Positions 1 to 7,776 of a stretch of DNA of 64,000 nt are shown here, piece after piece. Both the position numbers and the translations under genes were made by a program. Within the stretch, counting starts at the first letter, position 1. Every line of letters begins with the position of its first letter. The notes beneath the pieces are model-generated. The model did not search any database and was not told the origin of the DNA. It saw nothing but the letters and a program-made list of their open reading frames with translations. This stretch comes from CAVVDT01 sp963747005 (GTDB taxonomy: Bacteria > Pseudomonadota > Alphaproteobacteria > Rhizobiales > Aestuariivirgaceae): assembly GCA_963747005.1 (NCBI GenBank), contig CAVVDT010000008.1, forward strand, positions 796,653 to 860,652, written 5' to 3'.

Positions 1-1577
1 GTCACCCCGGCCGATGCCATGGCGTTGATGCGCCCCCAGAATTCGCGGCGCACGAGCGGATCGACACCGGAGGTCGGCTCGTCGAGAAACAGGACGCCCG
101 GTTCATGCATGACGGCACAGGCCAGCGCCAGGCGCTGCTTGTAGCCGAGGGGCAGATCGCCGCTGGTCGCCTCGGCAAAGGCGCGAAGACCCAGATCCTC
201 CAGCTCCACCGCGATCCTGTCCTTGCGTGCCTGGCCCTTCAGGCCGTAGGCGCTGGCAAAGAACTGCAGGTTCTGCAGGACGCTCATGTTGCCATAAAGG
301 GAAAACTTCTGCGCCATGTAGCCGATATGGCCGCGTGCCAGCGGCGCCGAGCGCCTGAGGTCGATGCCGAGCACCAGTGCCTTGCCATCGCTCGGCGGCA
401 ACAGCCCGCACAGCATCTTGAAGGTGGTGGACTTGCCGGCGCCGTTGGGGCCGAGGAGACCGAAGATCTCACCGCGCCTGACCGCGAAGTCGATGGAATC
501 AACCGCAATGAAATCCCCGAAGCGGCGCACCAGGCCCTCCACTTCGATGACCGTGTCGGGCTTTCCCGCGACACTCGCATCGCCGACCGCAGATGGCATG
601 GCGGGGGATCGCGACGCAGGCCCGGCCACCGCCGCACCGTCGCCCTCCTTGAGCAGGGAGACAAAGGCGTCCTCGAAGGCCGGCTTGACCGCACTGACGC
701 GCACCGGGCCGGCCTTCAGTCCTTTGCAGCACTTCGCGAGCCCGGCCTTGCCGGCGCCCCTGGTGACGAGCACCCGGATGTCGCTTCCCTTGACGATGGC
801 GTCGACCACCTGCGGAAGGCCGATCACCTCGCGCAGCACCCGCCGGCGGTCAGCCTTTTCGGTGCGCAGGACAAAGGTTCTGCCCTTGAGCCGGTCGCGG
901 AAAGTTGCTGGCGGCCCGGCGGCGAGAAGCTGGCCCTCGTTGACCAGCATGACCTCGTGGCAGCGTTCGGCCTCGTCGAGATAGGCGGTCGCCCACAAGA
1001 TGCTGATGCCTTCGGCAAGCAGCGACTGGACGATCTGCCACAGTTCGCGCCGCGAAACCGGATCGACACCGACGCTCGGCTCATCGAGCAATAAAAGACG
1101 CGGCGGATGCACCAGGGTGCAGGCGAGACCGAGCTTCTGCTTCATGCCGCCGGAGAGTTTGCCGGCCAGCCGCGCCCCGAACGGTTTGAGGCCGGTGAAC
1201 GCCGTCAGCTTTTCGATCTGCCGGCTTCGCTCCGCCCCGGCGAGCCCTTGCAGGTCGGCATAAAGCTCGAGGTTTTCAGCGACCGAGAGATCCTCATAGA
1301 GACCGAAACGCTGCGGCATGTAGCCCACGTTTGCCTGTACCAGCTCGGGCTCGGCCACAACGTTGTGGCCGAGGACCCTGACTGTGCCCGCATCGGGCTT
1401 GAGGAGTCCTGTCAGCACCCGCATCAGCGTCGTCTTGCCGGCACCGTCTGGGCCGACGAGGCCGGTGATGCGGCCGGCCTGCACCGTGAAGGAGAGCCCG
1501 TCGAGCGCCTTGACCGTCCGCGTGCCTGAGGCAAAGCGCTTGACCACGCCTTCGACCTCGATCACCGGCGCGGTCAT
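1..1577 (-). CDS. ABC transporter ATP-binding protein with two ATPase domains (partial, 3' end outside window)
   Basis: The frame is open from an ATG at 1577 to the left window edge, about 525 codons. It carries two nucleotide-binding domains in tandem. The first (residues ~1-230) has Walker A GPDGAGKTT, signature LSGGMKQK and Walker B LLLLDEPS. The second (from ~residue 345) has Walker A GPNGAGKST, Walker B LFLDEPTSGVD and a degenerate signature, LPLGYKQR in place of LSGG. Tandem ATPases next to a HlyD adaptor are typical of YhiH/RbbA- or YbhF-type ABC-2 export systems. The membrane subunit would lie beyond the left edge. The gene starts about 40 bp after the end of the corrected upstream HlyD frame. 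The exported substrate cannot be inferred. Confidence 0.88.
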   Translation of the reverse strand, partial: MTAPVIEVEGVVKRFASGTRTVKALDGLSFTVQAGRITGLVGPDGAGKTTLMRVLTGLLKPDAGTVRVLGHNVVAEPELVQANVGYMPQRFGLYEDLSVAENLELYADLQGLAGAERSRQIEKLTAFTGLKPFGARLAGKLSGGMKQKLGLACTLVHPPRLLLLDEPSVGVDPVSRRELWQIVQSLLAEGISILWATAYLDEAERCHEVMLVNEGQLLAAGPPATFRDRLKGRTFVLRTEKADRRRVLREVIGLPQVVDAIVKGSDIRVLVTRGAGKAGLAKCCKGLKAGPVRVSAVKPAFEDAFVSLLKEGDGAAVAGPASRSPAMPSAVGDASVAGKPDTVIEVEGLVRRFGDFIAVDSIDFAVRRGEIFGLLGPNGAGKSTTFKMLCGLLPPSDGKALVLGIDLRRSAPLARGHIGYMAQKFSLYGNMSVLQNLQFFASAYGLKGQARKDRIAVELEDLGLRAFAEATSGDLPLGYKQRLALACAVMHEPGVLFLDEPTSGVDPLVRREFWGRINAMASAGV

Positions 1578-1614
1578 GGGGTTGGGCTCTGCCAAGGCTT
1601 GACCTCGTGCCGAT

Positions 1615-2623
1615 CTAGGGTCTGTCGATCTTCAGGTGGACCGTGACCGGCATGCCTTGCAGGAGACTGCCGTCGCCGTTCTTGACATAGACCCGCAGGC
1701 GATAGACCAGGCTGGTGCGCAATTGCGGCGTCTCCACCGTCTTGGGCGTGAATTCGGCGATGGGCGAGATGAAGCCGACCCAGCCCACATAGGGGTGGCC
1801 GGGTCTTGAATTCGGAGAAGATTTCAGCCTTGGTGCCTGAATGGATGCGGCCGAGGTCTGGTTCGTCGACATAGCTGCGCACCCACACCGGATCGGTGAG
1901 CGCCACAGTATAGACGGGCGTGTTGGCCTGCACGACGGCACCGGGCTCGACGATGCGGGTGTTGATGACGCCCGCCTCCTTGGCATAGAGCCTGGTGTAG
2001 TCGAGACGCCTCAGGGCGAGGAGAAGCTGCGCCTGGCTGGCGCGCAGTTGCGCTCGCGCCTGGGTGATGTCTTCAGTCCTCGGCCCCTGGACGGCCATCG
2101 ACAATTCCTGCTGGGAGGCGCGCAACAGGGCTTCAAGATTGTTGACGCGGGCCTGGTCGGCATCGAGTTGCTGCAACGGCGCGAAGCGGTCGCTGGCCAG
2201 TTGTTCGGTGCGCTTCAGCGTGGCGCGTGCATCGGCCAACTGCGCCTGGATGGCCTGGGCATTCTCGCGCGCCTTCCTGATTTCCTCGGGTCGGCTGCCG
2301 GCCAACAGCCGGTCGAGGGCGGCCTTTTGCGCGCCCACATCAGCCTTGGCGGCTTCGACGTCGGCATCGTAGATCTCGGTTTCGAGGGTGGCGAGAAGTT
2401 CGCCCTTCTTGACCTTGTCGCCCTCTTCGACCAGCATGCTTGCGACCCTGCCGGCGATGTTGAAGGCAAGATCGGCCTCGCGGATGTCGACATTGCCGTA
2501 GAGGACGAGCTGATCGGGATTCGACGAGTTGTCGCCGCGCAGTCGCATATAGGCGTATCCACCGCCGCCGGCGAGCGCTGCGACGACCGCCAGGCCAATC
2601 AGGCCTTTGATGCCGGGATGCAT
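1615..2623 (-). pseudogene. HlyD/YhiI-type membrane fusion protein, single-base frameshift
   Basis: This is the periplasmic adaptor of the adjacent ABC-2 type exporter. An N-terminal membrane anchor (residues ~7-27) is followed by a biotinyl-lipoyl half-motif, a coiled-coil hairpin (~80-190) and a beta-barrel. The start at 2623 has an AGGAGTG ribosome site. The frame is lost near 1801-1803, after the motif SEFKT: reading continues in the next frame as GHPYVGWVGFISP and AEFTPKTVETP, the conserved end of this family, to a stop at 1615. Removing one base from the GGG run on the plus strand (CCC in the gene) restores a full-length ~335 residue protein. This could be a real inactivating indel or a sequencing error in a homopolymer. 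If uncorrected, the frame runs to 1574. Confidence 0.85.
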
Positions 2624-2774
2624 TCATTCACTCCTGTCACCTGCGCCTATCATCGACACGCATGACGCTCAAGTGTGAAGATGGTCTCAAAGACGCAAGG
2701 GTCAGGCTGAGAGTGTCGCGACACCGTGTCAAGTGATCGGCCGTCCAGCCCTCCCGGCCAGCCATGGGGGACGG

Positions 2775-3878
2775 TCAATCCATGGTGACGACGATATTGC
2801 CCACGTGGCCCTTTGCCATGAAGGCCTCCTGGGCTTTGACCAGATCGCGCAGCGGAAAGGTCATGGCAAGCAGCGGCTTGAGAAGGCCCTGCTCGATGAG
2901 CTTCACGACCCGCGCCATGGTACCGGGGGGCACAATGGTGGCGCCGGTGAGTTGCAGGTCCTTGTAGACGAGCTGCCGCAGGTCGAACGCGACCATCGGT
3001 CCGGCGATGGCGCCTGAGGACGAATAGCGCCCGCCATGGCGCAAGGCTGCGATCATGCCGGTGAACATGCGCCCGCCCACCACATCGAGCGCCACCTCTA
3101 CCGGGCCGCCGGCGGCGGTCCTTATGGCGGTATCGAGATCGGCTTCGTTGCGATCGACCACCGCATGGGCGCCCAGCGTCATCAGGCGGTCGGATTTGTT
3201 GCCGGAAGCAATGGCGATCACCCGAGCACCGCGCAGCCGGCAAAGCTGGATGGCGGTCGAGCCGACACCTCCCGAGGCCCCGGCGATGACGGCGGTCTCG
3301 CCGGGCTTCAGGCCGGTGTGCGAAATGAGGTTTACCGCCGTCGTGGCCACGCACGGGAAGGTGGCCAGTTCGGCATCCGACAAAGGGCTTGAAATAGCAT
3401 GGACATTTTCCGCCCTGACTCGTGTGTAGTCGGCAAAGCCTCCATCGCACTCGGAACCGAAATAGCCCGAAATCTTCGGGTTCATGTAGTCGCCGGGGCC
3501 CAGCAGCCACGGGTCGATCATCACCCGCTCGCCGATGCGTTTTTCGTCCACGCCCTGACCGACAGCGGCGATGCTGCCGGCAACATCGGCGCCCTGGATG
3601 CGCGGGAAGGCGAGGGGTTCACCCGTCCAGGTGGCGGTTGAGGCATCGGCCCCGGCGAGGCCTTGCCTGCCGCCATCGCCGACGCCGGTTGTCACGTTCG
3701 TGGCGTACCAGGCGATGCGGGTGTTGATGTCGGTGTTGTTGAGGCCGCAGGCGGCGACCTTCACCAGCACCTCGCCTGGACCCGGCTTCGGCACCGGCCA
3801 ATCCTCGCGATATTCGAGCTTGTCGAGGCCGCCATGCCCGGTAAGCACCACGGCGCGCATGGTTTCAGGTATGTGCAT
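2775..3878 (-). CDS. Zinc-independent alcohol dehydrogenase / quinone-oxidoreductase family (MDR superfamily)
   Basis: A 367-residue medium-chain dehydrogenase/reductase. The GroES-like domain begins TMRAVVLTGHGG. The Rossmann domain has the motif AVIAGASGGVGSTAIQL for NAD(P)H binding, and the C-terminus has the usual LIEQGLLKPL region. The position usually holding the catalytic zinc cysteine reads CGLNNTDINTR, with Asn-Thr-Asp and no metal ligand pattern, so a zinc-free quinone reductase or similar activity is more likely than an alcohol dehydrogenase. The ATG at 3878 was chosen over 3980 because it follows AGAGGGAGCAG closely and begins at the family N-terminus. It stands alone and is divergent from the arsC-like gene. 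The substrate is unknown. Confidence 0.85.
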   Translation of the reverse strand: MHIPETMRAVVLTGHGGLDKLEYREDWPVPKPGPGEVLVKVAACGLNNTDINTRIAWYATNVTTGVGDGGRQGLAGADASTATWTGEPLAFPRIQGADVAGSIAAVGQGVDEKRIGERVMIDPWLLGPGDYMNPKISGYFGSECDGGFADYTRVRAENVHAISSPLSDAELATFPCVATTAVNLISHTGLKPGETAVIAGASGGVGSTAIQLCRLRGARVIAIASGNKSDRLMTLGAHAVVDRNEADLDTAIRTAAGGPVEVALDVVGGRMFTGMIAALRHGGRYSSSGAIAGPMVAFDLRQLVYKDLQLTGATIVPPGTMARVVKLIEQGLLKPLLAMTFPLRDLVKAQEAFMAKGHVGNIVVTMD

Positions 3879-4050
3879 CTGCTCCCTCTCTGCATCCACT
3901 GGTGCAGCACCTGGATGGAATGTTCCGAATCGACCCCGCATTTCGGGCCGGCAACCGCGGTTCTCCAACCTGCGCGCCATGCTACCACACTATCCACATC
4001 CTGCGTTCCAACATGCCGGAAGCGCAGTGACGGGGAACGGGCTGGCCGGT

Positions 4051-4068
4051 CTGTCACGCAACTGTCAT
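4051..4068 (+). promoter_or_regulatory. PhoB-type box upstream of the arsC-like gene
   Basis: Two direct CTGTCA repeats (4051-4056 and 4062-4067) are exactly 11 bp apart, giving CTGTCAC-GCAA-CTGTCAT. This is the alphaproteobacterial PhoB box pattern. A possible -10 element (TAGGAAT) follows about 10 bp downstream. The box lies ~110 bp before the arsenate-reductase-like start. Regulation by phosphate starvation fits, because arsenate enters cells through phosphate transporters. The regulatory role is inferred from the pattern only. Confidence 0.55.
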
Positions 4069-4176
4069 CAATGCTTCGTAGGAATCCGTGGATTGTGGAT
4101 TCTGGGGACCATGGATCACACGCCGCGCGGCATCCGAGCTGCACGTGTGGCGTATTGGCAGGCGCAAGACGAGAGC

Positions 4177-4701
4177 ATGATGGACAAGGACAACATCGAG
4201 CCGTTCAACGTGCTCTTTCTGTGCACCCAGAACTCGGCCCGCTCCATCATGGCCGAATGCATCCTCAACCGTCTCGGGCAGGGAAAGTTCCACGCCTTCA
4301 GCGCCGGCAGCCATCCGCGCGGCGAGGTCAATCCCTACGCGCTCGACCTCTTGCGCAAACAGAACTACAAGGTTGACGAATTGCGCTCCAAGTCGTGGGA
4401 CGAATTTGCCCTGCCCGATGCGCCGAAACTCGATTTCGTCTTCACCGTCTGCGATCAGGCCGCCGCCGAGGTCTGTCCGATCTGGCCGGGCCAGCCCATG
4501 ACGGCTCACTGGGGCCTGCCCGATCCGGGCAAGGCCGAAGGCAATGAGGCGCAAAAGCGCCTTGCCTTCGCCGATACGCTGCGCATGCTCAACCAGCGCA
4601 TCGGCATTTTCGTCAGCCTGCCGCTCGCCTCGCTCGGCCGTTTGTCGCTGCAACGCAAGCTGGACGACATCGGCCGCTCGACCGCCCCGCCGGCTGGTTA
4701 A
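4177..4701 (+). CDS. arsC: Arsenate reductase / low-molecular-weight protein tyrosine phosphatase family
   Basis: A 174-residue protein with the phosphatase loop CTQNSARS (Cys16-x5-Arg22) at the N-terminus and the HWGLPDPG region carrying the expected acid residue near position 109. This layout is that of thioredoxin-coupled ArsC enzymes, which reduce arsenate to arsenite with a cascade of cysteines. A simple phosphatase is the alternative. ATG codons at 4177 and 4180 give the family-typical start. An in-frame ATG at 4111 would add 22 unrelated residues. No arsenite pump or ArsR regulator is nearby, but a PhoB-type box lies upstream. The stop overlaps the end of the convergent gene by four bases. 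Confidence 0.85.
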   Translation: MMDKDNIEPFNVLFLCTQNSARSIMAECILNRLGQGKFHAFSAGSHPRGEVNPYALDLLRKQNYKVDELRSKSWDEFALPDAPKLDFVFTVCDQAAAEVCPIWPGQPMTAHWGLPDPGKAEGNEAQKRLAFADTLRMLNQRIGIFVSLPLASLGRLSLQRKLDDIGRSTAPPAG

Positions 4702-5048
4702 GCTGGCTTGCCCGCCGCAAACTCGTCGACGGCGCGCATCAGCGGCGTCATCCACATGAAGGCGGGGCCGCCATGCATGATGACGGCCTGAAAGCCCGCC
4801 TCGACAATCTCGCCGGCGGAGGCGCCGGCGCGTACGGCGTTCTTCACATGAAAGGCAATGCACCATTCGCACTGGGAGGCCACGGCCAGGGCGATGTTGA
4901 TCAGTTCCTTGTCCTTCAACGGCAGGCTTGAACCGCTTTCGGCCTCCTTGATGAAGTTGAGGAAGCCCGCCGTCTCGCGCGGGAATTCGCGCTGCAACCG
5001 GCGCGTCAGCTCGCCCACTTCGCCGAGCCGCTCCTTCATGGTCGTCAT
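4698..5048 (-). CDS. Carboxymuconolactone decarboxylase / AhpD-like family protein
   Basis: A 116-residue all-helical protein with the CxxC motif CEWC followed by IAFHVKNAVRAGAS, the active-site pattern of the CMD/AhpD fold. Such proteins act as peroxidase partners or small redox enzymes. True carboxymuconolactone decarboxylases lack this CxxC, so a redox role is favoured. The ATG at 5048 follows AAGGAGGATCTCA and overlaps the acetate kinase stop as ATGA. It is therefore the last, translationally coupled gene of the MaoC-phosphotransacetylase/acetate kinase operon. Its partner is not identifiable here. Confidence 0.82.
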   Translation of the reverse strand: MTTMKERLGEVGELTRRLQREFPRETAGFLNFIKEAESGSSLPLKDKELINIALAVASQCEWCIAFHVKNAVRAGASAGEIVEAGFQAVIMHGGPAFMWMTPLMRAVDEFAAGKPA

Positions 5049-6262
5049 TGAGATCCTCCTTGCCGTTTCGTGGCTCCACCGCCCGCCCGCACCACCGCGA
5101 CGGTATGGCGGGCAATCATCAGGTCTTCATCGGTCGGTATGACGAACACCGAGACAGCGCTGTCGGGGGCGCTGATCTGCGTGCGGCTTGCAGCGTTGGC
5201 GGCCTCGTCCAGCCTGACGCCCAGCCATTCGGCATACCGGCAGGCGCGCGCCCTCACCGGGGCAGCGTGCTCACCGATGCCGCCGGTGAACACCAGCACG
5301 TCAAGGCCGCCGGCGGCGGCGGCGAGCGAGCCGAGTTCGCGCCCGATGCGATAGGCGAAGAGGTCCACCGCCTCCCTTGCCTCTGCGGCCGGGCTGGCGA
5401 GCAGAATGCGCATGTCATCGCTGATGCCGGAGACACCGAAGAGGCCGCTGTGGCTGTAGAGGAGGTCGCTCAGGGCGTCGTAGTCCATGTCCTTTTCCTT
5501 CATCAGGTAAAGGATCACGCCGGGATCGAGCCTGCCGCAGCGCCGGCCCATGGGCAGGCCCTCCAGGGCGGTGAACCCCATGGTGGTGGCAAGGCTGCGG
5601 CCATCGCGCATGGCGCACATGCTGGCCCCATGCCCGAGATGGGCGACGACGACGCGGCCCCTGGCAGCAGACCCGGCGTAGCGGGGAAGGACGCTGGCGA
5701 TATACTCATAGGACAGGCCATGAAAGCCGTAGCGACGCACGCCTTCCCCCGTCAACGCGCGCGGCAGGGCATAGGTCGTTGCCAGCGCCGAATTGGTGTG
5801 GTGGAAGGCGGTGTCGAAGCAGGCGACCTGCGGCAGTCGAGGGGCGATTTCGCCGAGCCGCCGTATGGCAGCGAGGTTATGGGGCTGATGCAGTGGCGCC
5901 AGCGGTACAAGCGCCTCCAGTTCGGCAAGCACGTCGGGGCGGGCAAGCACCGGCGCGCTGAACCGTGCGCCGCCATGCACCACGCGATGCCCGGCGGCGA
6001 CGAGTGAATAGTCCCTGGCGTGGCCCTCGAACCAGTCCACCACGACCTGCAGCAGGTTTGCATCATCCGAGGCGGCCGGCAGATCGCGTTCGATGGCGGT
6101 GGCGCCTCCGGCTTCATGAATGATGAGCCGCGGCGCATCGCCGATGCCCTCGATCTCGCCGTGGGCGACGGGCGCGGGATCGCCGGCTCCGGACGGGCAG
6201 GTATAGAGCGCGAACTTGAGGCTCGACGATCCGGCGTTGAGGGCGATGATCGCATCGGTCAT
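5045..6262 (-). CDS. ackA: Acetate kinase (acetate/propionate kinase family)
   Basis: A 405-residue ASKHA-fold kinase converting acetyl phosphate and ADP to acetate and ATP in the cytoplasm. The N-terminal motif LNAGSSSLKFALY, the central RRYGFHGLSYEYI and the C-terminal FTGGIGEHAAPVRAR motifs are all present, and the length matches the family. The ATG at 6262 overlaps the stop of the MaoC-phosphotransacetylase fusion as ATGA, so the two should be made together. With the fusion enzyme it can form a substrate-level phosphorylation branch from acyl-CoA, useful when respiration is limited. The neighbouring PHA genes fit this picture. Confidence 0.95.
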   Translation of the reverse strand: MTDAIIALNAGSSSLKFALYTCPSGAGDPAPVAHGEIEGIGDAPRLIIHEAGGATAIERDLPAASDDANLLQVVVDWFEGHARDYSLVAAGHRVVHGGARFSAPVLARPDVLAELEALVPLAPLHQPHNLAAIRRLGEIAPRLPQVACFDTAFHHTNSALATTYALPRALTGEGVRRYGFHGLSYEYIASVLPRYAGSAARGRVVVAHLGHGASMCAMRDGRSLATTMGFTALEGLPMGRRCGRLDPGVILYLMKEKDMDYDALSDLLYSHSGLFGVSGISDDMRILLASPAAEAREAVDLFAYRIGRELGSLAAAAGGLDVLVFTGGIGEHAAPVRARACRYAEWLGVRLDEAANAASRTQISAPDSAVSVFVIPTDEDLMIARHTVAVVRAGGGATKRQGGSQ

Positions 6263-7665
6263 GGATGGCGCCTGAGCCGGTGGTGCTCGACCATGGCCGC
6301 AACTGCGCAGGACGCCAGGCGGCTCTCGATGCTGTCGGCGCGGCTGGTCAGGATGATCGGAACCCGCGCCCCGACCACCACGCCGGCGGCATCGGCCCCG
6401 GCGAGGTATTCCAGTTGCTTGGCCAGCATGTTGCCGGCCTCGACGTCCGGCACCACCAGGATATCGGCCCGTCCGGCAATGGGAGACTCGATTCCCTTGG
6501 CCCGCGCGGCGCTCAGCGAGACCGCATTGTCGAAGGCCAGCGGGCCGTCGACGATACCGCCGGTGATCTGCTTGCGGTCGGCCATCTTGCACAGGGCCGC
6601 GGCGTCGACAGTGGAGGGAATTTTCGGCGTCACCACTTCGACGGCGGATAACAACGCCACCTTGGGCAGGGTGATGCCCAGCGCGTGCGCCATGTCGATG
6701 GCGTTCTGAACGATGTCGCGCTTTTCCTCCAGGTCCGGAGCGATGTTGATGGCACCGTCGGTGATGAGCAGCGGCCGGTCCTGGCCGGGGACGTCGAGCA
6801 GGAAGACATGACTGAGGCGCCGGCCGGTGCGCAGGCCATCGGTGCTGTGGACGATGGGATGCATGAACTCGTCGGTATGAAGGCTCCCCTTCATCAGCGC
6901 GTTGACCTCGCCTTTCTGCGCCATGGCGACCGCCTTGGCGGCGGCTGCATCGGAATGCGCGGTCGCCACCAGGCGATAGGGCGAAAGATCGAGGCCGGCT
7001 TCTTCGGCGGTAGCGCGGATCTTGTGCTCGGGGCCGATCAGTACCGGGACAATCAGGCCCGCCTTGGCGGCCGCCACCGCCCCGCCCAGCGAGTTGGCAT
7101 CGACCGGATGGACCACCGCGGTGATGATCTGCTCCAGCTTCTCCGCCTTGGCGATGATCTGGCGGAATTTTTCGCCGCGCTCCTCCAACTTGACGTCGGG
7201 AAGGATGATCCGTGGCCGCCTGATCTTTTCGGTCGGGGCGATCACCAGGGCGGTGCCGTCGATCACCACCTTGCCATTCTGGTTGGCGCACTTGCAATCG
7301 AAGCTTATGCGATGGTGCTTTTCGTCCTTTTCGAGTGCCTTGACGGTCACGGTCACCGTGTCGCCCAACCCGATGGGTCCGAGGAAGCGCAGGCTCTGGT
7401 CGAGATAGATGGTGCCCGGCCCCGGCAGTTCGGTACCAAGTACGGTCGAGATCAGGGCGCTGCCCCACATGCCGTGGGCGATGACCTTGTGGAACATGTC
7501 GGACTTGGCGAAATCAGGATCGACATGCGCGGGATTGACGTCGCCCGACATCACCGCGAAGAGCTCGATATCGCGCTGGGTGAGCCGTCGCGTCAGGCCG
7601 GCCTGGTCGCCGACGGTGATTTCATCGAAGGTCCGGTTCTCGATAACGTCGATGCCAGGCTTCAT
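6259..7665 (-). CDS. Bifunctional enoyl-CoA hydratase (MaoC) / phosphate acetyltransferase fusion
   Basis: A 468-residue two-domain protein. Residues ~10-140 are a MaoC-type hot-dog domain with the hydratase motif SGDVNPAHVDPDF (catalytic Asp and His). Residues ~165-465 are a phosphotransacetylase/phosphotransbutyrylase domain with VNALMKGSLHTDEFMHP and ILVVPDVEAGNMLAKQL. The fusion is a recognised annotated family in proteobacteria. It likely feeds acyl phosphate to the coupled acetate kinase, and the hydratase half may act on (R)-hydroxyacyl-CoA, which links to PHA. The ATG at 7665 follows GAGGATC at good spacing. The upstream codon at 7680 is only TTG and sits in the ribosome site. Confidence 0.93.
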   Translation of the reverse strand: MKPGIDVIENRTFDEITVGDQAGLTRRLTQRDIELFAVMSGDVNPAHVDPDFAKSDMFHKVIAHGMWGSALISTVLGTELPGPGTIYLDQSLRFLGPIGLGDTVTVTVKALEKDEKHHRISFDCKCANQNGKVVIDGTALVIAPTEKIRRPRIILPDVKLEERGEKFRQIIAKAEKLEQIITAVVHPVDANSLGGAVAAAKAGLIVPVLIGPEHKIRATAEEAGLDLSPYRLVATAHSDAAAAKAVAMAQKGEVNALMKGSLHTDEFMHPIVHSTDGLRTGRRLSHVFLLDVPGQDRPLLITDGAINIAPDLEEKRDIVQNAIDMAHALGITLPKVALLSAVEVVTPKIPSTVDAAALCKMADRKQITGGIVDGPLAFDNAVSLSAARAKGIESPIAGRADILVVPDVEAGNMLAKQLEYLAGADAAGVVVGARVPIILTSRADSIESRLASCAVAAMVEHHRLRRHP

Positions 7666-7776
7666 TTCATTGATCCTCAATAGCCGCCGATCACCTGGGC
7701 ACTGCCGGCGTGACTTCCTTGACCGACGCTCCGGCAGGCGGCCGCATGTTCGGCCGCTTCCACTCTCGGCATCGGT

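Noticed and set aside
105..1094. Long plus-strand open frame opposite the tandem ABC ATPase
   Set aside because: It is antisense shadow of a high-GC gene. The minus frame shows full Walker and signature motifs, and the plus product has none.
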